Shown: positions 27,496-36,374, numbered from the stretch's first letter. The stretch: 64,000 nt of DNA from Bradyrhizobium sp. URHD0069 (GCF_000701345.1 NZ_KL370777.1:1-64000); one strand, 5' to 3'. Made by a program: numbers and translations. Notes: a model not told the origin generated them from the sequence alone.

Positions 27496-27882
27496 TCAAT
27501 CCGGCGCCGCAATCTGTTTTTTGAGCTTTGAATAGCTCTGCCGCGAATAGCGCTCGAGTGCCGCGATTCTTTTGACCGCCATACACAACGCGTCGGCCGA
27601 AGAGGTGGCGAGATCGCGGGCTTCGGTGATAATTTTCACGCGCTCGATTTCGATCTGACGAAGCCGTTGGTGAGCAGCTATTAGGTGAGCGTCCGGAGTC
27701 GCGTTCAGATCGTTTGTCGAATTGGCCATTTTGGGCAGCGCAATACTGGCCTCGATCAACGCTGAGGAGAAACCGTGGCGAAGCGCGTTCATTCGCGAAC
27801 GCGCCTTGCCTTGTTGTGTGCGCGGGCCGGAGCTTTTCCCGGCATTGCGCTTGTTCGCTGCGATCTGTCGTTGTGATGCCAT
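27496..27882 (-). CDS. Conserved small protein with SGPRT-type basic N-terminus
   Basis: 128 aa. The N-terminal block ANKRNAGKSSGPRTQQGKAR followed by NALRHGF is a widespread motif in short proteobacterial proteins of unknown function, often near mobile DNA. The C-terminal half is a basic helix with many Arg/Lys. The ATG at 27882 is preferred to a TTG two codons upstream. Confidence 0.65.
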   Translation of the reverse strand: MASQRQIAANKRNAGKSSGPRTQQGKARSRMNALRHGFSSALIEASIALPKMANSTNDLNATPDAHLIAAHQRLRQIEIERVKIITEARDLATSSADALCMAVKRIAALERYSRQSYSKLKKQIAAPD

Positions 27883-27919
27883 CGGCAATCTCGACTAGTT
27901 AGAACCCTTCAATAGCTGC

Positions 27920-28555
27920 TCAGTCGTCACGCTCTTTAGCCTCGCGGTCTCGGCAACGCTTTTCAAGCTCCTTCATAAGGGTCAGGATGCTCTTTTGAGC
28001 CGAAGCGATCAGGCGTTCGAGCAATGCCAGCGAAGGCAGGGATCGCCGGAAGGCTTCTACTTCAATGGCATTTGGCCTGTAGCCCGCCGCTTCGAAGCTC
28101 TTGTCAGCAGATGCTCGATACTCCGGATTAGCAAACCACAAATTAGCATTGTTGAAAGCCATACCTTTCAAAGCGGAAGGATCCAAGCCCGTCGATTCTT
28201 CGGTTTTCATGAACAGGTCCTCAAGCGCCGGACGCCTCTGGCTTTGCATCAGCTCGAGCGCCATTGCCTCGTACCGCGACAGGTTTTGCATCTTCGTGCA
28301 GACCTGCACCACGAGGAAATACTCCATAGGTGTTTTCAATTCCAAGGAGGATCTTAACTCTATATCATCCGTGAGTTGTCCGAACGCACCTTTGTCCTCG
28401 TTCGGCAGTAAAGGGGGGTTTTTGACAAAGTCCATGTAAGAGGCCGTTGTGTAGTCGATATCGTCATATTGCTCTTCGTCGGCGGACTCTTCAGGAGAAA
28501 CCTCCTCGGTCGGCTTGTTGCTATCGTTGTCTGGTGGGTTGCTGGTATCCGTCAT
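27920..28555 (-). CDS. Hypothetical acidic protein (211 aa)
   Basis: The N-terminus (about 1-50) is strongly acidic, with EEVSPEESADEEQYDDIDY. The rest is predicted helical, ending in a Lys/Arg-rich tail. No family is recognised. GGAGTG lies before the ATG at 28555; the frame is open further upstream without a ribosome site. The gene lies 111 bases after the next upstream gene on the same strand and is probably co-transcribed with it. Confidence 0.6.
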   Translation of the reverse strand: MTDTSNPPDNDSNKPTEEVSPEESADEEQYDDIDYTTASYMDFVKNPPLLPNEDKGAFGQLTDDIELRSSLELKTPMEYFLVVQVCTKMQNLSRYEAMALELMQSQRRPALEDLFMKTEESTGLDPSALKGMAFNNANLWFANPEYRASADKSFEAAGYRPNAIEVEAFRRSLPSLALLERLIASAQKSILTLMKELEKRCRDREAKERDD

Positions 28556-28666
28556 GACATAGCACTCCTTTCCTTGCGCGCACCGATGTGCGCGACAGCG
28601 GGAACTGTCGCCCAAGCCTTCCTGATTTGCGAGGACAGCAACGTGGGAGAAATTGGGTACGAGCAA

Positions 28667-29416
28667 TTAGGTCGCGGGAGACCCTTCGGTCGCGTATCGG
28701 ACTATGGAGGCGAGCGTCACCGGAGGTAGTCGGTTTTCGCTGAGATACCGTTGCAGTGGCTTCAAAACCAGATTGAGAAAGTCGTAGAAAGGACCAACTT
28801 CGACAGAGGTTAACTCGCCATAGCGCATGGTGGGCAGGTGATTGCGGACGATGCGCTGGCCGCTCCCGCGAAAAATATTTCCTAGACGGTCCGCTAGTAT
28901 CTGATTCGCAGGATTGGGCCGCCTGCCGCGTTTGCGGTCAGCCTGAATACTCTCGATTGCCGCCAATGCTGCTTTTTGGATATTCGATTCTGCGGGCTTC
29001 TCGATATCACCGAGCTGATCGCCCCAGACGTCGCGCCAATGGGTTGCCAGATTCTCGTCAGCACGTCGGTAGTGGCATGCCATAGCCCATTCAACTTCTG
29101 CCGGCAATTTGCGTGCGCAAAACGAAGTGGGTTCTGCTTGGACCTTATCGAGTGAAGCTATAAGGACAGCGTCCGGCATTGTCCGGGCAGCCTCGGCCGC
29201 GCAGATCAGAGCGCCGGCTATCGGATTCAGCTCCTCGTGTTCTTCCCGCGTGACGTCCGAATCTGGGTCCGGAATAGGTAGCCCGCGCTGCTCGTAAAAC
29301 CCAAGCGCGGACAAAATAGCAATCCGCTCTTGGCACAACTCTTCGAAGATCCTCTTCGAGGGGGCGCCCCAAGCCGATTCGGTCTCGACCAATTGTGGTT
29401 TTCCAAGGGTTGGCAC
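28667..29416 (-). CDS. Hypothetical protein (249 aa)
   Basis: A soluble protein of unknown family with a Glu/Ala-rich helical centre and a basic patch DRKRGRRPNP at about 160. The GTG start at 29416 has a perfect GGAGG six bases before it, which decides this start over an overlapping ATG in another frame. It is followed on the same strand by the 27920-28555 gene. Confidence 0.6.
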   Translation of the reverse strand: MPTLGKPQLVETESAWGAPSKRIFEELCQERIAILSALGFYEQRGLPIPDPDSDVTREEHEELNPIAGALICAAEAARTMPDAVLIASLDKVQAEPTSFCARKLPAEVEWAMACHYRRADENLATHWRDVWGDQLGDIEKPAESNIQKAALAAIESIQADRKRGRRPNPANQILADRLGNIFRGSGQRIVRNHLPTMRYGELTSVEVGPFYDFLNLVLKPLQRYLSENRLPPVTLASIVRYATEGSPAT

Positions 29417-29541
29417 GAGCTGCCTCCATTGCGGAAGTCTGACTTAAAGCGGTCATAGTTTTGAATTTGAGGCGGGAAACAGTGGTTTCAACTTATCCAC
29501 TTGGTTATTTCGACCTACAGTCGAATCCATCAGTGGTACGG

Positions 29542-29922
29542 CTACCAGAACTCCTTCGGGAATTCGTTTCCAGCCGTTCTGTCGTCTTTCACTAAACCAC
29601 CTCGATTTTCTGGGATTGAACCGGATGCGTGATCTGGAACCGGACGAACAGGTGCGTCGCTAAGAGCGCAAGAAGCTCGGCCGCTTCGACAAGGTCGGCC
29701 GCCGCAAGATGCGGCTATCTCAGCAGCCGTCAGGACCGCCGGCATGTCATGGTCGAATTTGGGAATGACCTTGCCGAGAGGGGCGATAGTATCGCGCAGA
29801 GTCGCCAGCTTGCCACCAACGGCGAGCATGATCGGCTCGGCAAAACGCAGGGACCAGGACACGACGCAATTCCGCAACAGAACCGGATGCAAGCCCGGCA
29901 TGGTGGATTCGTTCAGGCACAA
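29542..29922 (-). pseudogene. Decayed copy of a Bradyrhizobium small conserved gene
   Basis: The minus-strand frame contains PIMLAVGGKLATLRDTIA-PLGKVIPKFDHDMPAVLTAAE (shown in pieces), which resembles a family of short rhizobial proteins with the pattern KLATLRDAIxWLGKTIPKAEHDMPxxLTAAE. The expected C-terminal half (GPMMFARIATLRA) is missing and replaced by unrelated sequence. I judge it a truncated remnant. Confidence 0.5.
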
Positions 29923-30485
29923 AAAAGCGCAAAGTTACCTGCCTTTACGGTTTTACGCGCCTTGAACCGCCACCGAGATCCGCGGAAAGCGAACTAGATG
30001 AAATTCAGCTGGCTGTCGATGGCGCCGATCTTGCTCGAGTCGTCGATTGGCTGCCAGCACTAACAGTCTGCTGAAGAATCCAATGAACTTGGCGTTTATT
30101 CTGTCTCGGGTCCGCTGTTGGGATGATGTGTTCGAGAGTTTGAGGCGCTTAGGTGGTCTGGACGTCGGGTTGGCTACGGCCGCGGTGATCACTTCGTGTT
30201 AATTCAGGACATCTCCGACGCCACGCGGATCGACAATTTAGACGTACATGGCACGTAGGGCTATCAATGGACCAGTTACATTCGTATCTTCGACGCCGAT
30301 GGCGCCGAGATTCAGACGATACGTGGGGGACATCGAGAAGTAGTTACATCGACTTCTTCGACATACCAACTCCAACAGCCTTCGGCTACCGCATACAACA
30401 CAGCAGCGATTTAAATTACATTCTCAGTTTGATCAGTGGCAATAGATTTCCAGAGCGCCACTAGCGTCCCGTCGTCTTTCCCGGT
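29923..30485. other. Gene-free stretch of about 560 bases
   Basis: No complete gene. A fragment reading SYIRIFDADGAEIQTI at about 30280-30330 may be a remnant of a coding sequence, and CAGTCTGCTGAAGAA at 30065-30079 resembles the end of some insertion sequences. Neither is firm. Confidence 0.35.
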
Positions 30486-31254
30486 CTAAGGTGAAGCAGG
30501 TGCTACAAGACCGAGGCGCCGACATTCTATTTCCGTCGCCTTTAGTACTCGCTCAACCTGGATCGCCGCGCCGGTAAGCAGTCCATGTGGCTCGCTCCCG
30601 CCGATAACCGGCTCATCATGGGCAAACGAAACGCTGAAGGCAAAGTGACCGCCTCCCTTGCTGAAGTCGGCTCCACCGTTGTCGAGAATCTCAAGTTCGT
30701 AGGTTTGCTGGTTCCACCGATGCCTCAGCCCGAACATCACCCCGGGCGTCACATAAGCAACTTGATCATCTGTTTTGAAGGGGATGAGTGTGGCGTGCTT
30801 CTGCGTGTTGCATAGAGTGTTGAGAGCAGCCAACCAAATGTTGCCTCCCGCGTATGGATGGAAGATCTTGAATACGGCAACTATCTCTGGGCGAAGGTCG
30901 GCGCATCTTTGGCGAACCGCATTGTCTAAGTCCTGCGCGGAGCCAGCTATAGGAAAGTAGGCGCGCTTCGGCCTGGTCTTTCCTGCCGCAATCGCAGTCG
31001 CATACGCTGTTTGCGTCTAATGTGGATCGAAGGTTATTGGCAATGTCGAAGGCGATGCCACAAAGCTGCTCGAAAAAATCTCTTTCGAATTTAACCGTGT
31101 GCTTGTTGTTGCGACCCGTCGGGTCTCTCTCGATGACATAAGTCCAATGTTCGCCTTTCGATAGCTCGCCTTCCTTAGATTGGAATTCGGCTAGATGATG
31201 CTTGGCGCGCGCCAGCGTTTGCTTCGGGCTGTAAAACGGATCGGCGTGGGTCAT
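30486..31254 (-). pseudogene. Hypothetical gene split by one frameshift
   Basis: The first part (MTHADPFYSPKQTLARAKHH... to about 30985) contains FDIANNLRSTLDANSV, which resembles a family with an N-LRSALD-type motif. Reading on in the next frame from about 30980 gives KRAYFPIAGSAQDLDNAV and runs without stop to 30486 (IFHPYAGGNIWLAALNTL, then FGLRHRW, to LGLVAPASP). The join falls in AGGAAAG, so one base gained or lost would restore a protein of about 255 aa. It could be a true pseudogene or a sequence error. Confidence 0.7.
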
Positions 31255-31258
31255 TAAC

Positions 31259-31729
31259 CTAAGCGGCGGCAGGAAAACAAAAAATAGGTTCGAACTTCCG
31301 ATCGATCGTTACACCAACTTTCCAACGCGCAAAGTGGAACGCATTGGCCGTTTCTTTAGGGTCCTCGGCTAAGCCTGTTTGAATGTTGAAGGTGCGATAA
31401 TAAGCGCCTTCCTGCGCCTTCATGTAATAATTGCCATCGGCACACATTAGTGCCCCGCGAGGGGAGCCGGTCTGAGCACCCATGACACTGGAGAAATCTG
31501 GCCGAAGTACAGAGTTGTCAAAGTAGATGAACGTGTCACCGGTCAGTCCACCCACCTGTAAGCTCACAGAGTCCATGGTGTTTTTCGGTAGCACGATCAC
31601 AGCTTTTTTGGCGTCAGCGATCGAGACACAAAAGCCAAATTCCCCACCGCGATCAAAGTCGAACATGACAAACTCCCCGAGGGGAATATCATCCAGGCGT
31701 TTTGCAGAGCCGAAAAATTCAATTTTCAT
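31259..31729 (-). CDS. Hypothetical protein (156 aa)
   Basis: A soluble protein starting MKIEFFGSAKRLDDIPLGEF, with beta-rich composition and several Gly and aromatic residues (ADGNYYMKAQEGAYYRTF). It lies 4 bases upstream of the frameshifted gene on the same strand, so the pair probably formed an operon. No family is recognised. Confidence 0.65.
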   Translation of the reverse strand: MKIEFFGSAKRLDDIPLGEFVMFDFDRGGEFGFCVSIADAKKAVIVLPKNTMDSVSLQVGGLTGDTFIYFDNSVLRPDFSSVMGAQTGSPRGALMCADGNYYMKAQEGAYYRTFNIQTGLAEDPKETANAFHFARWKVGVTIDRKFEPIFCFPAAA

Positions 31730-31759
31730 GGTTGGTTTGCCCCCTTAAGCTGGCAACGG

Positions 31760-32038
31760 TTAGCCTTTTGGAACACTAAAGATCGCAAGGCGCACCTTTC
31801 CGCGATTGATTGTATCGATCAGTGTGCCGACAAAAACTCGCGCACCCTTGACCGCAACGAGGCGGTAGCGGCCGTCTGTCATTCGCTCGGCGCGACGGGC
31901 TTTCCTACCCAATATCGTGATGGACGTTCCGCGTTTTGCTACTGGGCCGCGATTCCGTGCTTTCTTTGCCAATTCAGCCTCCCGTGTTTTGAGCGGTGGA
32001 CTGTTTCTCAACCTGAGCGCGCGCGCAAGCCCGTTCAA
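31760..32038 (-). CDS. Small basic hypothetical protein (92 aa)
   Basis: A strongly basic frame (RKARRAERMTDGRYRLVAVKGARVF) with a short beta-rich C-terminus. The only upstream start is a TTG, and the ribosome site is weak. It might be a nucleic-acid-binding miniprotein or a chance frame. Confidence 0.35.
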   Translation of the reverse strand: MNGLARALRLRNSPPLKTREAELAKKARNRGPVAKRGTSITILGRKARRAERMTDGRYRLVAVKGARVFVGTLIDTINRGKVRLAIFSVPKG

Positions 32039-32165
32039 CCTGAATTTGTGTTGTCGTTGCCCTGCGCTCAGCGGTGACTAGCGGGGAGAGCGGTACCAGG
32101 TCTCACAAGAGCGTAGCCGGCCAGCTCAGTTCAGCGTCCCCTCTCTCAAAAAAGGGAGAAACAAG

Positions 32166-32597
32166 ATGGACGAAAAAGATGAGAGCGGTTCCGGCCGAAA
32201 GCGCGATCCAGCTAAATCATTCGGTCCTCAGCCGAACTATAATTTTCCAAAAAACAGGTTCTGTCCAAATGGGCACGCGATCATCGGCGACAACATTGTC
32301 GTGACAACCGTAAGATACGTTTTGTGCCGAACGTGCGCGCGGATGGGTTTCCGTCGCCACCGACGGCGAGGCAACCTAAAGGAGGACGTCGTTCGCCAAG
32401 TATTGGCAGGACTCCGAGAGGGAAAGACGATTGCCAATCTCACCGGCCATCAAGGCGGAAAATATGTGGGCGGCTACATTGTCGACAAGTCACGTCTGAA
32501 TAGGTTTTGCGATGAGAACCCCAAGATCGGCAAGGTGATCAGGGATGAGGCTTGCCCGGAGGTCTTGCCGTACTCCTTCAAAGGAACTCCGGCATAG
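32166..32597 (+). CDS. Zinc-finger-like small protein, phage type
   Basis: 143 aa. A Cys/His cluster, FCPNGHAI then LCRTCARMGFRRHRRRG (about 36-70), has the CxxGH...CxxC spacing of small zinc-binding proteins often found in phages and islands. The C-terminal half has REGKTIANLTGHQGGKYVGG, which looks like a DNA-contacting region. GGGAGAAACAAG precedes the ATG. Role unknown; DNA binding is inferred. Confidence 0.6.
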   Translation: MDEKDESGSGRKRDPAKSFGPQPNYNFPKNRFCPNGHAIIGDNIVVTTVRYVLCRTCARMGFRRHRRRGNLKEDVVRQVLAGLREGKTIANLTGHQGGKYVGGYIVDKSRLNRFCDENPKIGKVIRDEACPEVLPYSFKGTPA

Positions 32598-32705
32598 CTT
32601 CTTCGGCAAACGAGTGCTCCCAGGTTTCGATCGGGTCGGATGTTCCCCGCTCGATGCGCCATAGCTATCTGCTTGCTTGCCTTGTTCGCGTCCGGCCACT
32701 TGCAG

Positions 32706-32783
32706 CGTAACGCGCATTTGTGCAAGCTTCACGGGTGGTGGGATCAGGGGGCGAGTCGTGGTACAGCAACTTCGGCGTTAGAC
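32706..32783 (+). other. Possible attC-like recombination site (weak)
   Basis: The right core GTTAGAC (32777-32783) fits the integron consensus GTTRRRY and lies 6 bases before the first cassette start. GCGTAAC at 32706-32712 is a candidate left core, and TAACGC / GCGTTA can pair, but the inner boxes are poor. It may be a degraded site. Confidence 0.4.
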
Positions 32784-32789
32784 GCGACT

Positions 32790-33146
32790 ATGGGCACTAG
32801 CGCACGCGAGGAAGTGTGGGTTCTTCTATCCGATCTATTCGTAGATACTGAGCATACCGAGCCAGATCTTCGCGCAATTGGACAAGCGCTAAAGAAGACC
32901 GGATTCTCTGTGGGTGAGGTCAAGCTAATCCTTCGTAAAGAAGTCGCACCAGTCTGCGGGAAATGGATGTTCTATCCAGGGGCAATCGGTCCATGGCCGC
33001 TATTCGACGAGGAAGCCCTCAAGCAAAAAATCAAGGAGCGTATAGGTAAGCCCTGGTATCGGCCGCCGCTGATGGTTGTCGGCCTGTGGTGCCTGCCCGG
33101 CGTAAGGCGCAAGTGGAGAGTCGTACAAGATGCAATGCAAGGCTAG
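32790..33146 (+). CDS. DUF7079-like protein, probable integron cassette
   Basis: 118 aa. VWVLLSDLFVDTEHTEPDLRAIGQALKK followed by a conserved-looking EVKLILRKEVAP and a C-terminal FDEEALKQKI (shown in pieces) follow the pattern I remember for DUF7079 (LFLDTE, IL..EV.P, W..FDEEWL). The start is chosen at 32790, directly behind the core site GTTAGAC. An attC-like site follows the stop. Function unknown; the context is a gene cassette. Confidence 0.7.
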   Translation: MGTSAREEVWVLLSDLFVDTEHTEPDLRAIGQALKKTGFSVGEVKLILRKEVAPVCGKWMFYPGAIGPWPLFDEEALKQKIKERIGKPWYRPPLMVVGLWCLPGVRRKWRVVQDAMQG

Positions 33147-33155
33147 TAAGGTCGC

Positions 33156-33257
33156 GTTTAACCCTTCCATCGAGCGGACAAACAACGACGGGGCGCAGTT
33201 GTTCGCCTGGGCTACGTCAATGCCGCCGTTGTTTGCCCCTCATGTCAAACGTTAGCC
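33156..33257 (+). other. attC site (integron cassette recombination site)
   Basis: 102 bases between two cassette genes. Left core GTTTAAC (33156-33162) and right core GTTAGCC (33251-33257) bracket two arms that pair as CGGACAAACAACGACGG with the complement of CCGCCGTTGTTTGCCC. The left arm has one extra A, the extrahelical base that marks real attC sites. The next cassette's ATG follows the right core with no spacer. Confidence 0.8.
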
Positions 33258-33686
33258 ATGCCGTGGATCCAGTATCAGTTTGAAGCTCAGCGGAGGCCGG
33301 CAAGCGCGCTGCTGGATACACAGTTTGCAGAGGCGGTCCCCTCAGACAAACTTCCGTATGTCGCCTGGTTTGGCGTTTACGGTAAGCAACCACCCGGCGG
33401 CAGTTGGTGGCGTCGCTCTGAGCAACCAAAGCTGGAAGCCATCGAGGCCGATCTCATTCGGCTCTGCGGCGGCTTTGGTAATGGCTGGGCGGTTTATGTC
33501 CGTCGCCTTGAGACACCGGCACTGCGAGAGTACTACGTGTACTTCGGTGGCAATGCGGAGCTACAGAAAGTCTTGCCCAGCCTTCAGGCGCTTCATGCCG
33601 ACTACCGTCTTGAGTTCGAGAGTCGTTCTGATCCAGAGTGGTCACATTACAAGTCTTGGCTCAATGAAGCCGTACAACATGGCTAA
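33258..33686 (+). CDS. DUF695-like protein, integron cassette
   Basis: 142 aa. WIQYQFEAQRRPASALLD, LPYVAWFGVYGKQPPGG and REYYVYFGGN follow the layout of DUF695 proteins (a Trp near the start, then iEd.L and fYfY-like blocks), often found in bacterial cassettes. The ATG abuts the attC core, and the stop codon lies inside the left core of the next attC (GGCTAAC), which is typical of cassettes. Function unknown. Confidence 0.7.
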   Translation: MPWIQYQFEAQRRPASALLDTQFAEAVPSDKLPYVAWFGVYGKQPPGGSWWRRSEQPKLEAIEADLIRLCGGFGNGWAVYVRRLETPALREYYVYFGGNAELQKVLPSLQALHADYRLEFESRSDPEWSHYKSWLNEAVQHG

Positions 33687-33771
33687 CAAGCGGCTGCAGA
33701 GGGACCGCAAAAGTGCTTCGCACTTTTGTTCCCTCCCGTTGGTCGGCGGCGCCTGAGCCGCGGCGTTGGCG
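33681..33771 (+). other. attC site after the DUF695 cassette
   Basis: 91 bases from GGCTAAC (33681-33687) to GTTGGCG (33765-33771). The arms pair as AAGCGGCTGC with GCCGCGGC and as GAGGGACC-GCAAAAGTGC with GCACTTTTGTTCCCTC around a TTC loop. A short extra stretch (TTGGTCGGCGGCGC) interrupts the right arm, so the site may be altered. Confidence 0.65.
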
Positions 33772-33837
33772 GGCGCGGTCCCGAAGATATCGCCCAGAAC
33801 GCGCCGTACATGATCGAGGCCCGCCTCTGCGCGTCGC

Positions 33838-33953
33838 TGTCGATCGGCGGCCGGCACGTCGGCAGCATCTTGATTGGCGAGGGTCTGGCCCATCCGTATG
33901 TGTGCGGCACGACGAGCTGTCCACAACGGCGCCCTTGGTGCGACGGCCGCTAG
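33838..33953 (+). pseudogene. C-terminal remnant of a thermonuclease-like gene
   Basis: The last codons of the frame ending at 33953 read GRHVGSILIGEGLAHPYVCG then CPQRRPWC, the usual end of small staphylococcal-nuclease-like proteins in rhizobia. Everything before it (active-site Arg/Glu, N-terminal barrel) is missing and replaced by cassette and repeat DNA. It marks the edge of the cassette array. Confidence 0.5.
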
Positions 33954-33971
33954 GGTCCGTGACGAGTGAAA

Positions 33972-34024
33972 GCGCGGAAGTGGGACCGCCGGCGGAGGTT
34001 AAAAGCCGACGGCCCCTGTCGTGC
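33972..34024 (+). repeat. GGGACCGCC stem-loop repeat, copy A
   Basis: GGGACCGCCGGC (33982-33993) and GCCGACGGCCCC (34005-34016) form a near-perfect stem. The following 110 bases resemble those after copy B (45384-45490), including AGTTGCGG and a GGAGG-like end. Other copies are at 45330, 46104 and 46287. Confidence 0.75.
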
Positions 34025-34258
34025 AAATAGAGGACGCCAGACGGGGTTTCATGCGGCCTACCGACGCGACCTGGGCCAACGAAGGCAACCTGCCGAAGTT
34101 GCGGATGCGTGCGCGGATGCAGGGGATTTATTGACGGGGCGAATTCACCGAAGACAGGCACCGTTACCGCTGCGGCGGCGTCAGCCGTGCCTTTGTTCGG
34201 CTGCGCGCCATCACACAGCGGCTACCGGCGGGGTTCTCTGGGCGAGGTCAGCTCGGAT

Positions 34259-34675
34259 TTATCGTGCGAGCACCTGCGCGAGATCGGCAACCGCGCAACG
34301 CAAGCTGTCATTTTTTAGGTTGAGGAACGCGTCGATCAACCGGCGACCATGTAACGAGAGCGCAAGCTCGGTCAGCGCTGGCGTTTCGATCCCGCGGCCG
34401 CGCTTGATCTTTGGTATCTCGTCGTAAAAATATCCAGTGTCGACGTCGAGGATTTTAGCCAACGGCACCATCAAGGCGGCGCTTATCCGGTTGGTGCCCT
34501 TTTCGTATTTCTGCACCTGCTGGAACGAAACGCCCAGCGATTTACCTAGATCGTCTTGGGTCATGTTCAGCATGACGCGCCGCGCTCGCAGCCTGTCGCC
34601 GAAATACTTGTCGATAGGTCCCGTGCTCCGCGTCGTGGCCCGCTGGATGACTTGCTTGGCTCGTTTGCTGCTCAT
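34259..34675 (-). CDS. XRE-family helix-turn-helix regulator
   Basis: 138 aa. The helix-turn-helix reads LNMTQDDLGKSLGVSFQQVQ followed by KYEKGTNRI (about 35-64), typical of phage-repressor-like XRE proteins common in Bradyrhizobium. The start at 34675 is supported by GGGGG upstream; the frame is open to 34867 with unlikely sequence. It may control its own promoter and an adjacent gene. No palindrome is obvious. Confidence 0.85.
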   Translation of the reverse strand: MSSKRAKQVIQRATTRSTGPIDKYFGDRLRARRVMLNMTQDDLGKSLGVSFQQVQKYEKGTNRISAALMVPLAKILDVDTGYFYDEIPKIKRGRGIETPALTELALSLHGRRLIDAFLNLKNDSLRCAVADLAQVLAR

Positions 34676-34941
34676 AGATTGTCCCCCGCGTTGCTTGGTT
34701 TGCGGCCCCAGTGCCCTAAACAATACACGGCGGCGCTCAAGAAAGAAGTCCTCGAAGGCTCGCGGCCAAAATCTCAGACGAGGCGCAATTTCAACTGCAA
34801 CGGTATTGGACGATCGACCGGCAGTCGCCGCCTGATGGTGGCACGCATCGCCGCCGTCAGCAGCCAAATGAAACCCGCCCGGCGGGGATCGTCGAGCGGG
34901 CTCGTCCTTGATGTCAGGGGTATGAAGGACCTGATCGGCTT

Positions 34942-35208
34942 TTAATTGCGATCGCGCTCGATGATCACCTTACGATCAGGTTCTCTCTCGCGCTCCTTGA
35001 TGACTGTTGTCTCGCGGTCGCGGGGCTCGTGCTCCTTGATAACGGTTGTTCGTTCGCGATCTCGGTCGCGGTCTCGGTTATCCGAGCCTACTGTCACTCC
35101 GGCTCCGACCCCCGGGCTAACTCCGACGCTGACGCCGACATCTTCCGCGATTGCAGGCACTGCGGCGCCTATGCTCGCCGCTGCGACTATTGCCCATACG
35201 TACTTCAT
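34942..35208 (-). CDS. Secreted charged-repeat protein (88 aa)
   Basis: A signal peptide (1-21, ending AIAE) is followed by a Gly/Val-rich stretch and a C-terminal half of alternating Arg/Asp/Glu with a repeated TTVIKE(H/R)E unit. AAGGAG precedes the ATG. Proteins with this layout are common in Bradyrhizobium; no function is known. Confidence 0.65.
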   Translation of the reverse strand: MKYVWAIVAAASIGAAVPAIAEDVGVSVGVSPGVGAGVTVGSDNRDRDRDRERTTVIKEHEPRDRETTVIKEREREPDRKVIIERDRN

Positions 35209-35341
35209 GAAACGCTCCTTAGCAGTGTGAAACCCGCGCCCATGCCTTGAACGGCTTAAATCAGCCGATGTTCCGAAGCTCTTAAACCCGCAGTGCACGG
35301 GTTGAGGCGGCCCTGAAATGCCGCTCCTCGGGAACGCGGCG

Positions 35342-35560
35342 CTAAAAACCGCCCGTGCACTCCGCCGGATGGCTTCCGGGATAGAAACCGCATGGCCATC
35401 CCCATGGGTCTTCATCATAGGGGACGCCAATGCGGATCGCGATCGTGCCGGCGTGGATACCGCCGTAATAAATGTGCCGCATTCGTGGCGATGTGCTAAC
35501 GATCGGCGGCCGGTGAGTTCGGCCATGAGCCATTGAAGCGCACGCCGCAGCGGCAGGCAA
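35342..35560 (-). pseudogene. Truncated small conserved gene (IYYGGIHAGTI type)
   Basis: IYYGGIHAGTIAIRIG then PYDEDPWGWPCGFYPGSHP and ECTGGF (about 35482 to 35342) match my memory of a rhizobial family with DPWxWxCGFYPGSxPGE. The family normally continues another 20 or so residues (T-FDEARAAFE); here a stop follows. The intact start is not clear. Confidence 0.5.
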
Positions 35561-35824
35561 ATCGCCCTACGCACTGGGCTTCGAGCGCTCCGGAGCCACT
35601 GCCGATCGCTGGTGTTGATAAGTTGACCGGCGACTCACGCGGGAGATGCGGCGCGCGCGGCGATAAACCCGTGAAGCTCCAATGACGGTCGGACTGTGCT
35701 CAGTGAGCCACAGTGAGGGGATTGAGCGCCACGATCCACAACAACCAGAAGCCCCATGCAAGACACGCTCATCATTCCAGAGTTATGTTCAGGCAGGAGT
35801 AGTTCAGGTCCAGGGGCGAAGAAT

Positions 35825-36070
35825 ATGAGAGAAGCCTTACTTCTCAATCCGTTCAACTCAAACACAGAGCCGGCACAGATCGTCAACCGGCGAGCGACAC
35901 GGTCAACACCCGTCTGCTCTAACTGCCAGTCAGACGACATCATCTCTCATGCCTTAACCCAGTGGAGTAATGAATCGCAGGAATGGCAACTGGCTAGCAC
36001 CTTCGATCAACCAGCCCACTGCAACGGCTGTAACAGTCTGTGCGGGATTGTCTGGCTACCGCTCAATTAA
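35825..36070 (+). CDS. Zinc-ribbon miniprotein (about 81 aa)
   Basis: VCSNCQSDDI and HCNGCNSLCG give a CxxC...CxxC zinc-ribbon pattern around an acidic/aromatic middle (WSNESQEWQLASTFDQ), a layout seen in several small proteobacterial and phage proteins. Several in-frame starts are possible (35756 or 35825). Role unknown. Confidence 0.55.
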   Translation: MREALLLNPFNSNTEPAQIVNRRATRSTPVCSNCQSDDIISHALTQWSNESQEWQLASTFDQPAHCNGCNSLCGIVWLPLN

Positions 36071-36107
36071 GCTCGTTACAGTAGCTGCATTCAACTCGGG
36101 GACTCGC

Positions 36108-36275
36108 CGTAAGACACGCGCCAGTTTGCCGCTCGACGCCATTCGCCGCTCGAAGCGATAGGCCGATCTAGAAGCTGGAATGCTGAAATGCCGATCATGC
36201 CGGACGCCGCGCTACTCGCCCCCGGTTCGCATGATCAAGCTCACGAAAGAGCGAGGGGTCGCGCCTTACGATTAA
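36108..36275 (+). pseudogene. Decayed copy of the zinc-ribbon gene at 38535
   Basis: KTRASLPLDAIRR (frame 1, stop at the end of SKR) and, after a frame change, LKCRSCRTPRYSPPVRMIKLT match the intact gene's KTRASLPLDAIRRPRD and LKCRSCRKGRYAPPVHMIKLT. DNA identity in the shared blocks is high. The first CxxC is lost (RRKTR in place of CNRCKTR) and a frameshift separates the parts. Confidence 0.75.
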
Positions 36276-36374
36276 ATGCATTCCAAGCGTTCGCCTACTA
36301 CCGCTCTATTTTCGGCAAAGTTTCGCCCCGAATCCCACTGTAGGAATTCGTATCAGAAGATTCAGGGGGACGAA

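Noticed and set aside
33966..34427. 153-aa plus-strand frame after the thermonuclease remnant
   Set aside because: It crosses the stem-loop repeat and is antisense to the XRE regulator; no ribosome site.
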